A stretch of 64,000 bases of DNA from assembly GCF_001433995.1 (NCBI RefSeq), contig NZ_AZCX01000002.1, positions 372,001 to 436,000 of the forward strand, in the 5' to 3' direction. The position numbers and the translations under genes were made by a program. A model generated the notes under the pieces. The model saw nothing but the letters and a program-made list of their open reading frames with translations, did not search any database and was not told the origin of the DNA. Below are positions 13,156-22,112 of this stretch, piece by piece (the stretch's first letter is position 1; each line of letters opens with the position of its first letter). This DNA comes from Secundilactobacillus kimchicus JCM 15530. GTDB taxonomy: Bacteria; Bacillota; Bacilli; Lactobacillales; Lactobacillaceae.

Positions 13156-14181
13156 ATGCGTAAACGTGCGCGAGTAATCTACAACCCAACTTCGGGGCGT
13201 GAAGCTTTGAAGAAGGATATGATCGAAATCTTAAACGTATTTGAACAAGCAGGTTACGAAACAAGTGCCTTTGCGACGACTGCCGACCCTGACTCCGCTG
13301 CCAATGAAGCGAATCGGGCAGCGCGGGACGGGTTCGATCTAGTTGTCGCAGCCGGCGGCGACGGGACGATTAATCAAGTGGTCAACGGCATTGCTGGCCT
13401 GAAGAAACGGCCTAAGATGGCGGTTATTCCAGCCGGGACAACGAATGACTATGCGAGAGCCCTTCATATTCCGAGAGAAGATCCGTTGGAAGCGGCTAAA
13501 GTGGTGTTGAAACAACAAACGATTAAGATGGACATTGGCCAGGCGGGAGAGACGTACTTCGTCAACATTGCAGGGGGCGGACGGCTAACCGAATTGACCT
13601 ATGATGTGCCCTCAGAATTCAAATCGCTATTTGGCTACCTGGCCTACCTTGTTAAGGGCGCCGAATTACTGCCACAAATTCGACCGTTCAACATGGATTT
13701 GAAGTACGATTCAGAGACTTATTCGGGGAAGGCGTCGATGTTTTTCTTGGCCCTCACCAATTCGATTGGTGGCCTAGAACAAATTGTGCCGGACGCCTCA
13801 CTAAACGACGGTAAATTTACGATGATTATTGTGAAAACCAGCAACATGGTTGAGATCTTACATTTGATTACGTTAGTGCTAAATGGTGGTCGACACGTTA
13901 AAGATCCCCGAATTATTTATCGGAAAGTGTCAACTGTTACTGTTAAACCACAGGATGGTTCACGGATTATGATTAACTTAGACGGTGAATACGGCGGCGA
14001 TGCCCCAATGACGTTTAAGAACTTGAAACAACACATTGAATTTTACGCCAACTTGGATGCGATTCCGGATAATGCGGTTGAAACTGAAGCCCAGGAGCTT
14101 CTTGAGGCTGAGCGTCGGTTTGTTGAAGGGGTCAAGGAACTTCCTGCCGACCAGCGACCAGATAGCATTAACGAAGAGTAA
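13156..14181 (+). CDS. dagK: Diacylglycerol/lipid kinase
   Basis: YegS/BmrU-family kinase, the Gram-positive DgkB/DagK type, which returns diacylglycerol from lipoteichoic acid synthesis to phosphatidic acid. It has 341 residues. The nucleotide-binding signature AAGGDGTINQVVNG is near residue 75 and GTTNDYARAL near 95; the C-terminal half is the beta-sandwich lipid domain with a conserved NLDGEYGGDAP. It lies 21 bases after gatB and probably reads on from it. Confidence 0.92.
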   Translation: MRKRARVIYNPTSGREALKKDMIEILNVFEQAGYETSAFATTADPDSAANEANRAARDGFDLVVAAGGDGTINQVVNGIAGLKKRPKMAVIPAGTTNDYARALHIPREDPLEAAKVVLKQQTIKMDIGQAGETYFVNIAGGGRLTELTYDVPSEFKSLFGYLAYLVKGAELLPQIRPFNMDLKYDSETYSGKASMFFLALTNSIGGLEQIVPDASLNDGKFTMIIVKTSNMVEILHLITLVLNGGRHVKDPRIIYRKVSTVTVKPQDGSRIMINLDGEYGGDAPMTFKNLKQHIEFYANLDAIPDNAVETEAQELLEAERRFVEGVKELPADQRPDSINEE

Positions 14182-14194
14182 TGGTGTTCTTTTG

Positions 14195-14237
14195 AAGGGT
14201 TTTGCTGTATGATACGTAGTGCAGTTAAACCCTTTTT
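14195..14237 (+). terminator. Candidate terminator / promoter overlap after dagK
   Basis: AAGGGTTT (14195-14202) pairs with AAACCCTT (14227-14234) and runs into T. The loop holds a TATGAT -10-like box, so this segment may both end the dagK transcript and start the next one. Confidence 0.5.
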
Positions 14238-14254
14238 CAGATTAAGGAGAACTA

Positions 14255-15628
14255 ATGAAAATTTCAGCACCTGTAACAAAGAACCAAACAATCGAAGGCA
14301 CAATCGAAGACCTCACATACGAAGGGCTTGGTGTCTTAAAAGTCGACCGTTACCCACTTTTTGTGGCGGATGCGCTACCGGGTGAAACCATCAAGGCCGT
14401 GGTCACAAAAGCGGGTAAAAACTTTGGCTACGCACGTTGCCTTGAACGAGAGACAACATCGCCAGACCGGGTTGAAGTCAAAAAAGAGGATCGTCGACTG
14501 GCTCAAGCGGGGATTGCGCCGTTACAACACATGACGTACGCCGCTCAATTGGTTTTTAAACAGCACCAGATTGAGTCTTTACTGGCTAAAGCGAAGTTGG
14601 ATATTGAAGTGTCAGAAACGCTGGGAATGGAAAAACCATACCAGTATCGGAATAAAGCCCAAATCCCGGTTCGGTTGGTCAACGGTCAGTTGGAAACGGG
14701 ATTTTATCGGCAACATTCTCACGATTTAGTGCCGTTAGAGGACTATTACATCCAAGATGCCCGGATTGATCAAGCAATTATTGTGGTTCGCGATCTTCTC
14801 AGGGAATATGGGTTGGCCCCATACAATGAAGCTGATCAGTCAGGGATAATTCGAAACATCATGGTCCGTCAGGGTTATTACAGTGATGACATGATGATTG
14901 GTTTCATTACCAACAGCAAGACGCTACCTCATGCTCAGGATTTGATCAAGGGGATTACGGCACAATTACCGCACGTTAAAAGCATCGTTCACAACGTCAA
15001 TAACCGGGCGACAAACGTGATCATGGGACCAGTAACGAAGACAATCTACGGCGAAGACGTTATTTTTGATAAATTACTTGGCAATCAATTTGCCATCTCA
15101 GCACAGTCATTTTATCAAGTTAATCCACAGCAGACCGAGAAGTTGTACCAAATTGCGATTGATAAGGCACAGCTGTCCGATCGGGATGTTGTCATTGATG
15201 CCTACTGTGGGATTGGAACCATTTCGTTGGCCATGGCTCGGCATGCAGGTGATGTGTTTGGGGTTGAAGTGGTTAGCGATGCCGTTGCGGACGCAAAGCG
15301 GAACGCAAAGTTAAACCATTTAGACAACGTTGAGTTCGTGGCTAATAAAGCTGAGTATCAAATGAGCAAGTGGCAAGAAATGGGCATGAAACCCGATGTC
15401 ATCGTGGTCGATCCACCACGAAAAGGATTAGACGAGACACTGATTGAAAGCGCCACTCAAATGGCGCCTAAACGGGTCGTTTATGTCAGTTGTAATCCTT
15501 CCACTTTGGTCCGGGATATTCAACGGTTCGCTGAACGTGGTTACCACGTGGTTGGTCCGATTCAGCCGGTGGACCAATTTCCACAAACGCCGCATATTGA
15601 AAGTGTTACGTTGTTGGAACGCGACTAA
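14255..15628 (+). CDS. rlmD: 23S rRNA (uracil-C5)-methyltransferase RlmCD/RlmD type
   Basis: SAM-dependent m5U methyltransferase of 23S rRNA; in Gram-positives one enzyme usually serves both U747 and U1939. It has 457 residues: an N-terminal TRAM domain (about 5-60), a central domain with FYQVNPQQTEKLY, SAM motif DAYCGIGTISLAMA, DPPRKGLDE, and the catalytic cysteine in VSCNPSTLVRD. In most RumA proteins the segment before LQHM carries the [4Fe-4S] cysteines; here it reads AQAGIAPLQHM with no cysteine, so this copy is predicted to be cluster-free. AAGGAG precedes the ATG. Confidence 0.92.
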   Translation: MKISAPVTKNQTIEGTIEDLTYEGLGVLKVDRYPLFVADALPGETIKAVVTKAGKNFGYARCLERETTSPDRVEVKKEDRRLAQAGIAPLQHMTYAAQLVFKQHQIESLLAKAKLDIEVSETLGMEKPYQYRNKAQIPVRLVNGQLETGFYRQHSHDLVPLEDYYIQDARIDQAIIVVRDLLREYGLAPYNEADQSGIIRNIMVRQGYYSDDMMIGFITNSKTLPHAQDLIKGITAQLPHVKSIVHNVNNRATNVIMGPVTKTIYGEDVIFDKLLGNQFAISAQSFYQVNPQQTEKLYQIAIDKAQLSDRDVVIDAYCGIGTISLAMARHAGDVFGVEVVSDAVADAKRNAKLNHLDNVEFVANKAEYQMSKWQEMGMKPDVIVVDPPRKGLDETLIESATQMAPKRVVYVSCNPSTLVRDIQRFAERGYHVVGPIQPVDQFPQTPHIESVTLLERD

Positions 15629-15640
15629 GTGGTCTTTATT

Positions 15641-15676
15641 AAATCCGACAGGTCATTGGCCTGGAGGATTTTTTAA
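15641..15676 (+). terminator. Terminator after rlmD
   Basis: Two-part stem: AAATCC with GGATTT outside and CAGG with CCTG inside, followed by six T. Confidence 0.75.
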
Positions 15677-15781
15677 TTAGTTCAGTAGTTTGACCCTGAA
15701 ATTTAAGGATTTCGATGAAAAGTCAGGCCATTCTACGTATAATACTTAAGAAAGACATCTCAGTTTACAAAGGACGGTTCT

Positions 15782-17560
15782 ATGACCCCAGAAACATTAT
15801 TAAAAACTAAATTTGGATATGATCAGTTTCGATCTGGTCAAAAAGAAGTCATCGATGATCTCTTGGCGGGCCAAAACGTGTTAACGATTATGCCAACAGG
15901 GGGTGGGAAGTCACTGTGTTACCAGATTCCAGCAATGTTAATGGCGGGGGTCACGCTGGTGGTTTCGCCCCTGATTTCGCTTATGAAAGATCAAGTAGAT
16001 GCGTTAAACGATAACGACATTCCAGCGACGTTTATTAATAGCACTTTGGACTACTCAGAAATGCGAGATCGATTTGAAGTCCTTCAGGCGGGGCGAATTA
16101 AGCTTCTCTATGTGTCACCTGAACGGTTGGATTCAGAAGCGTTTGACCAATTGGCGACGTTACCCATTGACCTGGTCGCAATTGACGAAGCCCATTGTAT
16201 TTCCCAATGGGGCCACGATTTTCGGCCAAGTTATTTGACACTAACAGATAATTTGAAGCGGCTACCTAGTCAGCCGACAGTGGTGGCGTTGACGGCTACT
16301 GCGACGCCTCAAGTTGCCCGGGATATCAAACAGCGATTGGGGATTAATAACGAAGTTAAAACTGGATTTGAACGCGATAATCTTGCCTTTAAGGTGGTCA
16401 AGGACCAGGATAGTGATCGCTACCTATTAGATTATGTGCGGCTAAATGCGGATCAGGCGGGTATCATCTATGCCAGTACGCGAAAAGAAGTTGAACGTGT
16501 CTATCATCTATTGAAAAAACATCATGTTAAAGTGGCGCTCTACCATGGCGGTCTCTCTAAAGAAGAACGGCAGGCCAATCAGGATGATTTTTTGTATGAT
16601 CGTGCCAGTGTGATGGTTGCGACGAACGCTTTTGGGATGGGAATTGATAAGAGCAACGTTCGATTTGTCATTCACGATCAAGTGCCAGGTTCATTGGAGG
16701 CCTATTATCAAGAAGCTGGTCGGGCAGGTCGAGACGGGTTACCCAGTGAAGCAATTTTGCTCTTTAAATTGGCTGACGTCGCGATTCAACATTTTTTAAT
16801 TGATCAGTCTGAGCGTGATGAAGCTGGCAAAAAGCGAGAATATGAAAAGCTACAGTTGATGAGTCAGTACGCGAATACGGAAGAATGCCTTCAAACGTTC
16901 ATTTTGAGTTACTTTGGCGATGTGGGAGAAGCCTGCGGTCGTTGCAGCAACTGTTTAGATACCCGTGAATTGCAAGATATTACAGTCGACACGCAAAAGG
17001 TGTTATCCTGTGTTCGGCGGATGAACGAACGGTTTGGTAAAGGGCTTGTGGCTCAAGTATTAGTGGGATCCCAAGTCGCCCGAATTAAACAGTTTCAATT
17101 TGACCGGCTCTCAACGTATGGGTTAATGAAAGGCCAGTCTCAAAAGGCGGTCGTGGGTCTCATTGATTATTTAACCGCCGCTGGTTATCTGCAGGCCTCT
17201 GGCGGCCAATACCCTACGTTGCGCGTTTCGGCCCTTGGACTTGAAGTCTTGCAAGGCCAGCAACAGGTCTTTCGTAAAACAGCCCTCAAGGCGACTAAGA
17301 GCTTGCCGGTTAATGATGCGTTGTTTGAACAACTCCGACAGTTACGGTTGAGCCTTGCCAGTGAGCAAGGTGTCCCGCCTTTTGTTATTTTTTCTGATAA
17401 GACCCTTCGAGATATGTGTGCTGTTATGCCACAAACTGAGACGGAAATGTTAACCGTTAAGGGAATTGGTGAAAGTAAATTGGCGAAGTATGGGGCACAA
17501 TTCTTAGCAATTATTCAAGCTAATCAGGCGGAGAAGTCAGAAATGTCGCCTAATCAGTGA
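15782..17560 (+). CDS. recQ: ATP-dependent DNA helicase RecQ
   Basis: Superfamily 2 3'-5' helicase of recombination and fork repair. It has 592 residues with TGGGKSLCYQIPA (motif I), DEAHCISQWGHDFRP (motif II and the aromatic-rich loop), QEAGRAGRDG (motif VI), RecQ-Ct zinc cysteines (EECLQTFIL, then CGRCSNC), a winged helix, and an HRDC domain at the C-terminus (FVIFSDKTLRDMCAVMPQTE). This is a full-length RecQ. A TATAAT box at 15738-15743 precedes the start, without a convincing -35. Confidence 0.96.
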   Translation: MTPETLLKTKFGYDQFRSGQKEVIDDLLAGQNVLTIMPTGGGKSLCYQIPAMLMAGVTLVVSPLISLMKDQVDALNDNDIPATFINSTLDYSEMRDRFEVLQAGRIKLLYVSPERLDSEAFDQLATLPIDLVAIDEAHCISQWGHDFRPSYLTLTDNLKRLPSQPTVVALTATATPQVARDIKQRLGINNEVKTGFERDNLAFKVVKDQDSDRYLLDYVRLNADQAGIIYASTRKEVERVYHLLKKHHVKVALYHGGLSKEERQANQDDFLYDRASVMVATNAFGMGIDKSNVRFVIHDQVPGSLEAYYQEAGRAGRDGLPSEAILLFKLADVAIQHFLIDQSERDEAGKKREYEKLQLMSQYANTEECLQTFILSYFGDVGEACGRCSNCLDTRELQDITVDTQKVLSCVRRMNERFGKGLVAQVLVGSQVARIKQFQFDRLSTYGLMKGQSQKAVVGLIDYLTAAGYLQASGGQYPTLRVSALGLEVLQGQQQVFRKTALKATKSLPVNDALFEQLRQLRLSLASEQGVPPFVIFSDKTLRDMCAVMPQTETEMLTVKGIGESKLAKYGAQFLAIIQANQAEKSEMSPNQ

Positions 17561-17594
17561 CGGTTAGCGTTGGCTAATCTTTAAAGCATCAGCG

Positions 17595-17623
17595 TTGTTT
17601 CACCATTTGCTTTAATGTATAAT
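17595..17623 (+). promoter_or_regulatory. Promoter for gshA-like gene
   Basis: TTGTTT and TATAAT are spaced by exactly 17 bases, about 33 bases ahead of the next start codon. Confidence 0.65.
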
Positions 17624-17655
17624 TAAAGTAATTTTAATGGTAAGGGGCAGGGCGC

Positions 17656-19179
17656 ATGCTAGAAAACCTACTGGGTGTTATTCAACAAGAAGGCGTGTCT
17701 GAGCAACTCTTTCATAGCCTAATTGGAATTGAGATAGAAGAAAACCGAATTGATAAAGCCGGCCGGGTAAGCACCCGACCGCATCCCACAGCATTGGGTT
17801 CCCGGACGTTTCATCCGTACGTGCAATCCGATTTTGGCGAAAGCCAAACGGAGTTGATTACGGACCCCAACCCTAATATTAGCGGCGTTTTGGATCAACT
17901 TGATACCCTCCAAACCGTCTTATTTCGGACCCTCGAGGGAGACGACCGAATCTGGCCATTGAGTATGCCACCTGCAGTGAGTGAAGCCGATCGAGAGACC
18001 ATTAAATCTCATTTTGGCCGACCGGCTTACCGGGCGTACCGAGACTATTTGACTAAAAAGTACGGTGTTGACCGAAAAATCGTGACGGGTGTGCATATTA
18101 ACTTTAACTTGCCAGATCCGGTGATTAATCGATTATTTGGTCACTATCAAGATCAGTTCGACCACGTGACCGCTTTTAAAAATGCCCTCTATTTCCAGCT
18201 AGCCCAAAACATGGTCTTAAATCGATGGCTGTTAACGTATTTATTTGGCGCTTCACCGGTTGCCGAAAAGGGTTACTTTGAGAGTATGGGGACCGCACCA
18301 CTCTCCGGACCTGCTAGAAGTCTTCGCAACAGTCAGTATGGGTATTCGAATCAGCCGGCTGACGGTGTCGGTGCCGGTATTTATCAGTCCTTGCCAGCCT
18401 TTATCGAGACGCTTGAAAAACAAGTGGCCGCCGGCGTGTTGTATTCACAAGCCGAATTTTACGGCCCCGTTCGTTTTCGGGGTCAAAAAGCGCTGCCGGA
18501 TTATCTGACTCGAGGGATCAAATACCTGGAGTTCCGGGTTTTTGATAACACGCCATATACGTCAAATGGTGTTAGTCGCCATGCACTGAATTTTTTGAAA
18601 ATATACTTTTTATATTTAATGGTCACACCGGTGACTGGGTCGACGCTTGAAGCAGACTTACAGGCGGCTGAACGTTTGAATAATCAGGTCGCACTAGAGG
18701 CCCCGACTAGCCATACGATTGCGGAACAACAGGGACGGCAAATTTTTGATGAGCTCCATGATTTGGCGGTGAAGTTGGCTGCTCACAGCGAACAGTTAAC
18801 AGCCCTCGATGACTTTAGTGAAGTCATGACACATCCTGAATTAACACCGGCGGCCAAATTGACAAAACACATCAAAAACGGCAGTCTGATGGAATATGGT
18901 GTCACCCGTGCAGCGCAACTGAAGGCTGAACGAACGGGGGCAGCGGATTTACTACCAGTCTTTTCACGGCTGTCGGTGCGAGCCCAGGAGCTGATTTTTA
19001 GGGCGGTTCAGCTGGGTGTTCGTTACTATGAAGTCCGCGATGAAAATGGCGAGAGTATGTTAATGATGACATTTGACGGGATGACCCAAGTGGTTTCCGT
19101 TGATTTCTTGCCCGAAGAGGACGCGACAACCTACTTAAAACGACTCTTTCCGGATCTTCCAGTTCCAACAACACGATAA
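17656..19179 (+). CDS. gshA: Glutamate-cysteine ligase (GshA type)
   Basis: First enzyme of glutathione synthesis, joining glutamate and cysteine at ATP cost. It has 507 residues and matches the ligase half of the bifunctional GshAB proteins of lactic acid bacteria: IGIEIEENRID with the metal/glutamate residues near the N-terminus, TDFGESQTEL-like QSDFGESQTELITDP, GVHINFNL, and YLEFRVFDNTPY. The C-terminal ATP-grasp (GshB) half present in GshAB is absent and no gshB follows, so only gamma-glutamylcysteine synthesis is predicted from this locus. It has its own promoter and a strong terminator, so it is monocistronic. Confidence 0.87.
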   Translation: MLENLLGVIQQEGVSEQLFHSLIGIEIEENRIDKAGRVSTRPHPTALGSRTFHPYVQSDFGESQTELITDPNPNISGVLDQLDTLQTVLFRTLEGDDRIWPLSMPPAVSEADRETIKSHFGRPAYRAYRDYLTKKYGVDRKIVTGVHINFNLPDPVINRLFGHYQDQFDHVTAFKNALYFQLAQNMVLNRWLLTYLFGASPVAEKGYFESMGTAPLSGPARSLRNSQYGYSNQPADGVGAGIYQSLPAFIETLEKQVAAGVLYSQAEFYGPVRFRGQKALPDYLTRGIKYLEFRVFDNTPYTSNGVSRHALNFLKIYFLYLMVTPVTGSTLEADLQAAERLNNQVALEAPTSHTIAEQQGRQIFDELHDLAVKLAAHSEQLTALDDFSEVMTHPELTPAAKLTKHIKNGSLMEYGVTRAAQLKAERTGAADLLPVFSRLSVRAQELIFRAVQLGVRYYEVRDENGESMLMMTFDGMTQVVSVDFLPEEDATTYLKRLFPDLPVPTTR

Positions 19180-19221
19180 AAACCATGGTCTACTCGGCAT
19201 CTGAGTAGACCATGGTTTTTT
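19178..19221. terminator. Bidirectional terminator between gshA and the permease gene
   Basis: An 18-bp near-perfect stem around loop GGCATCT, with A tract on the left and T tract on the right, so it serves both converging genes. Confidence 0.93.
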
Positions 19222-19222
19222 G

Positions 19223-20542
19223 TTAGTTTCGATAGCGATGACCGTAATAAACGGGAATTCCGAGTAAGGTCAAACCAACTCCCACCAGCGCTAGGCCAGT
19301 TTGGGTCACAATGGTGACCACAACGATAAACAGGCCACCAATGATGGCGATAATGGGAATGATGGGATAGCCCGGCACGCGATAAGGGCGCTTTAATTGA
19401 GGCTCTCGCCGCCGGAGCACAAACAAGGCCACAAACAACATGACATTGAAAATCCACATGACGAAAACCAACATGTCCGTTAAGGTGTCAAACGACCCCA
19501 TAAAAATCATTAACAGAGAGATTCCTAATTGGACGAGGCCGGCGAAGTAAGGGACGTATGTGTGCGGTGACAGCTTCTTCAGTTGTTGACTGAAGGGGAG
19601 TGCATCCTCACTAGCCATAGCAAAGGGAATGCGCATCCCAGTCAGGGTGTAGCCGTTAATCGCGCCGTAGACTGAAATTAATATGCCCACTGTGACCAGT
19701 TTGCCACCTGCTGGTCCGAAGATGACTTGAGCCGCCTGGGAGGCGGCATTTTGATTACCAGCTAATTGGTCCAACGGTAACGTTTTAAGAAAAACAAAGT
19801 TAACGATAGCATAGATCAGGGTAATTAAAGTGAGACCACCAATGATGGCTTTGGGGAGGTCTTTTTCAGGGGATTTCATTTCGCCTGCAATATTACCAAT
19901 ACTGATCCAACCATCGTAGGCAAACATCGTGGCAAGTAACCCACTACTGAAGGCGTGCCAGAAGTCGAGGTGAGCACCAGCCGAAACGGGCCAAAGACTA
20001 ACTGCCACGTTGCTGGGTGCGAGCAACCCGAAAATGACAATAATGGCGAGGGGAATGAGCTTAAAAATGAGGGCAATGGATTGGAAAGCACCACCGACTC
20101 GAGCCCCTAAGAAGTTCAGTCCTGCTAGACTGGCGGCGCACGCAACGGCAATCGGAATGTGCCAAATGGCCGATAAGTTAAACAGGTTCAGGACCTGAGT
20201 CGAAAAAATAATTGAGAGGGCTGCAATATTAGCTGGATAATAGACCAGAATCAGGGCCCAACCCATGAGAAACCCTGGTAACTTTCCGTAAGTGTATTCT
20301 AGGTATTTGATGGCCCCACCGGTTTTGGGGATGGCCGCTGCTAGTTCCGCCGCGGAAAGCCCACCACAAAGCGTTAACAAGCCGCCTAAGACCCAGGCAA
20401 GTAATGTTAGACTCGTTGATTGGGTTGCGCCAACAACGGCAGCAACCTTGAAAAATACGCCGCCTCCAATGACCGTTCCCATCACGGTAGATAGGGCGGA
20501 GAATAATCCAATTTCGCGTTTTAGACTTGGTTGTGACTTCAA
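19223..20542 (-). CDS. APC-family amino acid permease
   Basis: Amino acid/polyamine/organocation transporter with about 12 membrane helices in 439 residues. Helix 1 carries the conserved unwound GTVIGGGVFF motif, and the overall sequence resembles SteT/LAT-like exchangers; the substrate cannot be fixed. The frame is open to 20602, but that start lies inside the upstream gene's terminator hairpin. The TTG at 20542 has AAAGGAG nine bases before it and begins the conserved KREIGLFSALSTVMG block, so it is the better start. The gene sits downstream of gntP but is separated by a terminator. Confidence 0.85.
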   Translation of the reverse strand: MKSQPSLKREIGLFSALSTVMGTVIGGGVFFKVAAVVGATQSTSLTLLAWVLGGLLTLCGGLSAAELAAAIPKTGGAIKYLEYTYGKLPGFLMGWALILVYYPANIAALSIIFSTQVLNLFNLSAIWHIPIAVACAASLAGLNFLGARVGGAFQSIALIFKLIPLAIIVIFGLLAPSNVAVSLWPVSAGAHLDFWHAFSSGLLATMFAYDGWISIGNIAGEMKSPEKDLPKAIIGGLTLITLIYAIVNFVFLKTLPLDQLAGNQNAASQAAQVIFGPAGGKLVTVGILISVYGAINGYTLTGMRIPFAMASEDALPFSQQLKKLSPHTYVPYFAGLVQLGISLLMIFMGSFDTLTDMLVFVMWIFNVMLFVALFVLRRREPQLKRPYRVPGYPIIPIIAIIGGLFIVVVTIVTQTGLALVGVGLTLLGIPVYYGHRYRN

Positions 20543-20583
20543 CTGACCGGACTCCTTTTTTGAATAACGATTTATTATAGCAA

Positions 20584-20620
20584 ACAAAAACCCCCGCGAC
20601 AATTAGCTGTCAGCGGGGGA
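20584..20620 (-). terminator. Terminator after gntP
   Basis: On the minus strand CCCCCGCTGACA pairs with TGTCGCGGGGG and is followed by five T, 20 bases after the gntP stop. Confidence 0.85.
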
Positions 20621-20643
20621 AGGGTTATTCAAACAAAAATAGT

Positions 20644-22002
20644 TTAGTGGAAGAATAAATTCAAAATTAAGACAACGAGAATCCCGACAATGGAGATGAT
20701 CGTCTCCAGCACGGTCCAGATCGAAAGTGTTTGCTTGACCGTCAAATCGAAGTATTCCCGGAACATCCAGAAACCAGCATCGTTAACGTGAGAAGCGGCC
20801 AGTGACCCAGCACCGATTGCCAGTACCATCAACGCAGGATCAACATTTGCTTGAACCATCAATGGCGCAACGATTCCGGCAGCTGTCAATGAAGCAACGG
20901 TTGCAGAACCAAGTGCAACCCGTAAGATCACAGCAACGAGCCAACCTAAAATGAGTGGTGAGAAGTTTGAATGAATGAATAATTTGGCAACTTCATCACC
21001 AACGCCACCTTCAATCAACACGTTCTTGAAAGCACCACCACCACCAATAACTAACAGCAACATGGCAATGGATTTAACCGCATTTTCAACGGTATCCATA
21101 ATTTGCTTAGTTGACCGGTGCCGGTTCCAGCCCATGGCCCACATTGCAAACATTAAAGAAAGCAACATTGCCATCGACGGTGATCCAATGAGGGCAACAA
21201 TCTGATCCATGATGGATAGGTTCTTGCTTGGCATGTGACCGCCGTGAAGGACCATGGTGTAAACGGTCGTGATGGCCATTAAGATAACGGGCATCAACGA
21301 TGTCAAAACTGAGATCCCAAAACCGGGTGCTTCACCTGGAGCAGGGGTCTTCATTTCACCAAATGAACTCAAGTTACCCTTTTGGGCGAAAGCCGATGGG
21401 GCGAACTTTTGGGCTAATTTCGTGAATAATGGGCCGGCCACGTAAGCAGAAGGAATTGCCACAATTAACCCAAACAAGAGCACTTTACCGTCGTTAGCGC
21501 CCAAAACTTGAGCGATCGCAACTGGGGCCGGGTGAGGTGGCAAGAACCCGTGGGTGACAGACAACGCAGCTGCCATTGAAATCCCAAGATACAAGATTGG
21601 GACGCCGGCTTCAACTGCGATGGCAAAGACGATAGGAATCAGCAGAACCATCCCAACTTCGAAGAAGAGGGCGATCCCAATAATAAATGAGGCTAACATA
21701 ATAGCTAATTGTAGCCGTTTCTTACCGAACTTTTGAATCAAGGTTGTTGCAATGGTGTGGGCCCCACCAGCGTCGGCAACTAACCGACCCAGCATCGCGC
21801 CAAAACCAAAGACAAGTGATAACTCACCAAGTTGGCTACCAATCCCAGTTTCAATCGTTGAAGCGATCGTGGAAAGGTTCATACCAAGTAAAATAGCGGT
21901 CAACACGGATGTTAAGATCAGTGAGACAAACGTATTGATTTTAAACTGAATAATTAAAACCAACAGGAAAATGACACCAATCACTAGAGCAAGTAGTTCC
22001 AT
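20644..22002 (-). CDS. gntP: Gluconate:H+ symporter
   Basis: GntP-family carrier with about 12-14 membrane segments in 452 residues. It shows FGFGAMLGRLVADAGGAHTIA-type and GFLPPHPAPVAIAQ motifs typical of gluconate permeases. AAAGGG precedes the ATG. It lies 110 bases after gntK on the same strand, so uptake and phosphorylation of gluconate are encoded together. The gap between them has a palindrome (see the 22028-22100 entry) that may give separate control or mRNA processing. Confidence 0.93.
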   Translation of the reverse strand: MELLALVIGVIFLLVLIIQFKINTFVSLILTSVLTAILLGMNLSTIASTIETGIGSQLGELSLVFGFGAMLGRLVADAGGAHTIATTLIQKFGKKRLQLAIMLASFIIGIALFFEVGMVLLIPIVFAIAVEAGVPILYLGISMAAALSVTHGFLPPHPAPVAIAQVLGANDGKVLLFGLIVAIPSAYVAGPLFTKLAQKFAPSAFAQKGNLSSFGEMKTPAPGEAPGFGISVLTSLMPVILMAITTVYTMVLHGGHMPSKNLSIMDQIVALIGSPSMAMLLSLMFAMWAMGWNRHRSTKQIMDTVENAVKSIAMLLLVIGGGGAFKNVLIEGGVGDEVAKLFIHSNFSPLILGWLVAVILRVALGSATVASLTAAGIVAPLMVQANVDPALMVLAIGAGSLAASHVNDAGFWMFREYFDLTVKQTLSIWTVLETIISIVGILVVLILNLFFH

Positions 22003-22027
22003 GATTTTAACCCTTTCGTTTATAGAT

Positions 22028-22100
22028 TTGGAAACAAAACTGTTTCCGGTATTCCAAGTTAAGACAAACCCTTTTTAATTTTTAAGAAGCTTGGAAACAA
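22028..22100. promoter_or_regulatory. Palindrome and direct repeats in the gntK-gntP gap
   Basis: A perfect inverted repeat, GGAAAC-N6-GTTTCC, lies at 22030-22047. The decamer TTGGAAACAA occurs at 22028-22037 and again at 22091-22100. It could be an operator or an RNA stem; it does not match the A/T-rich palindromes upstream of gntK. Confidence 0.45.
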
Positions 22101-22112
22101 TGTTAATAGTGA

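Noticed and set aside
15066-15314. 82-residue frame within rlmD on the same strand
   Set aside because: Out-of-frame overlap with a conserved enzyme domain.
20292-20546. Plus-strand frame of 84 residues opposite the permease start
   Set aside because: Antisense shadow of membrane-helix codons; no ribosome binding site.
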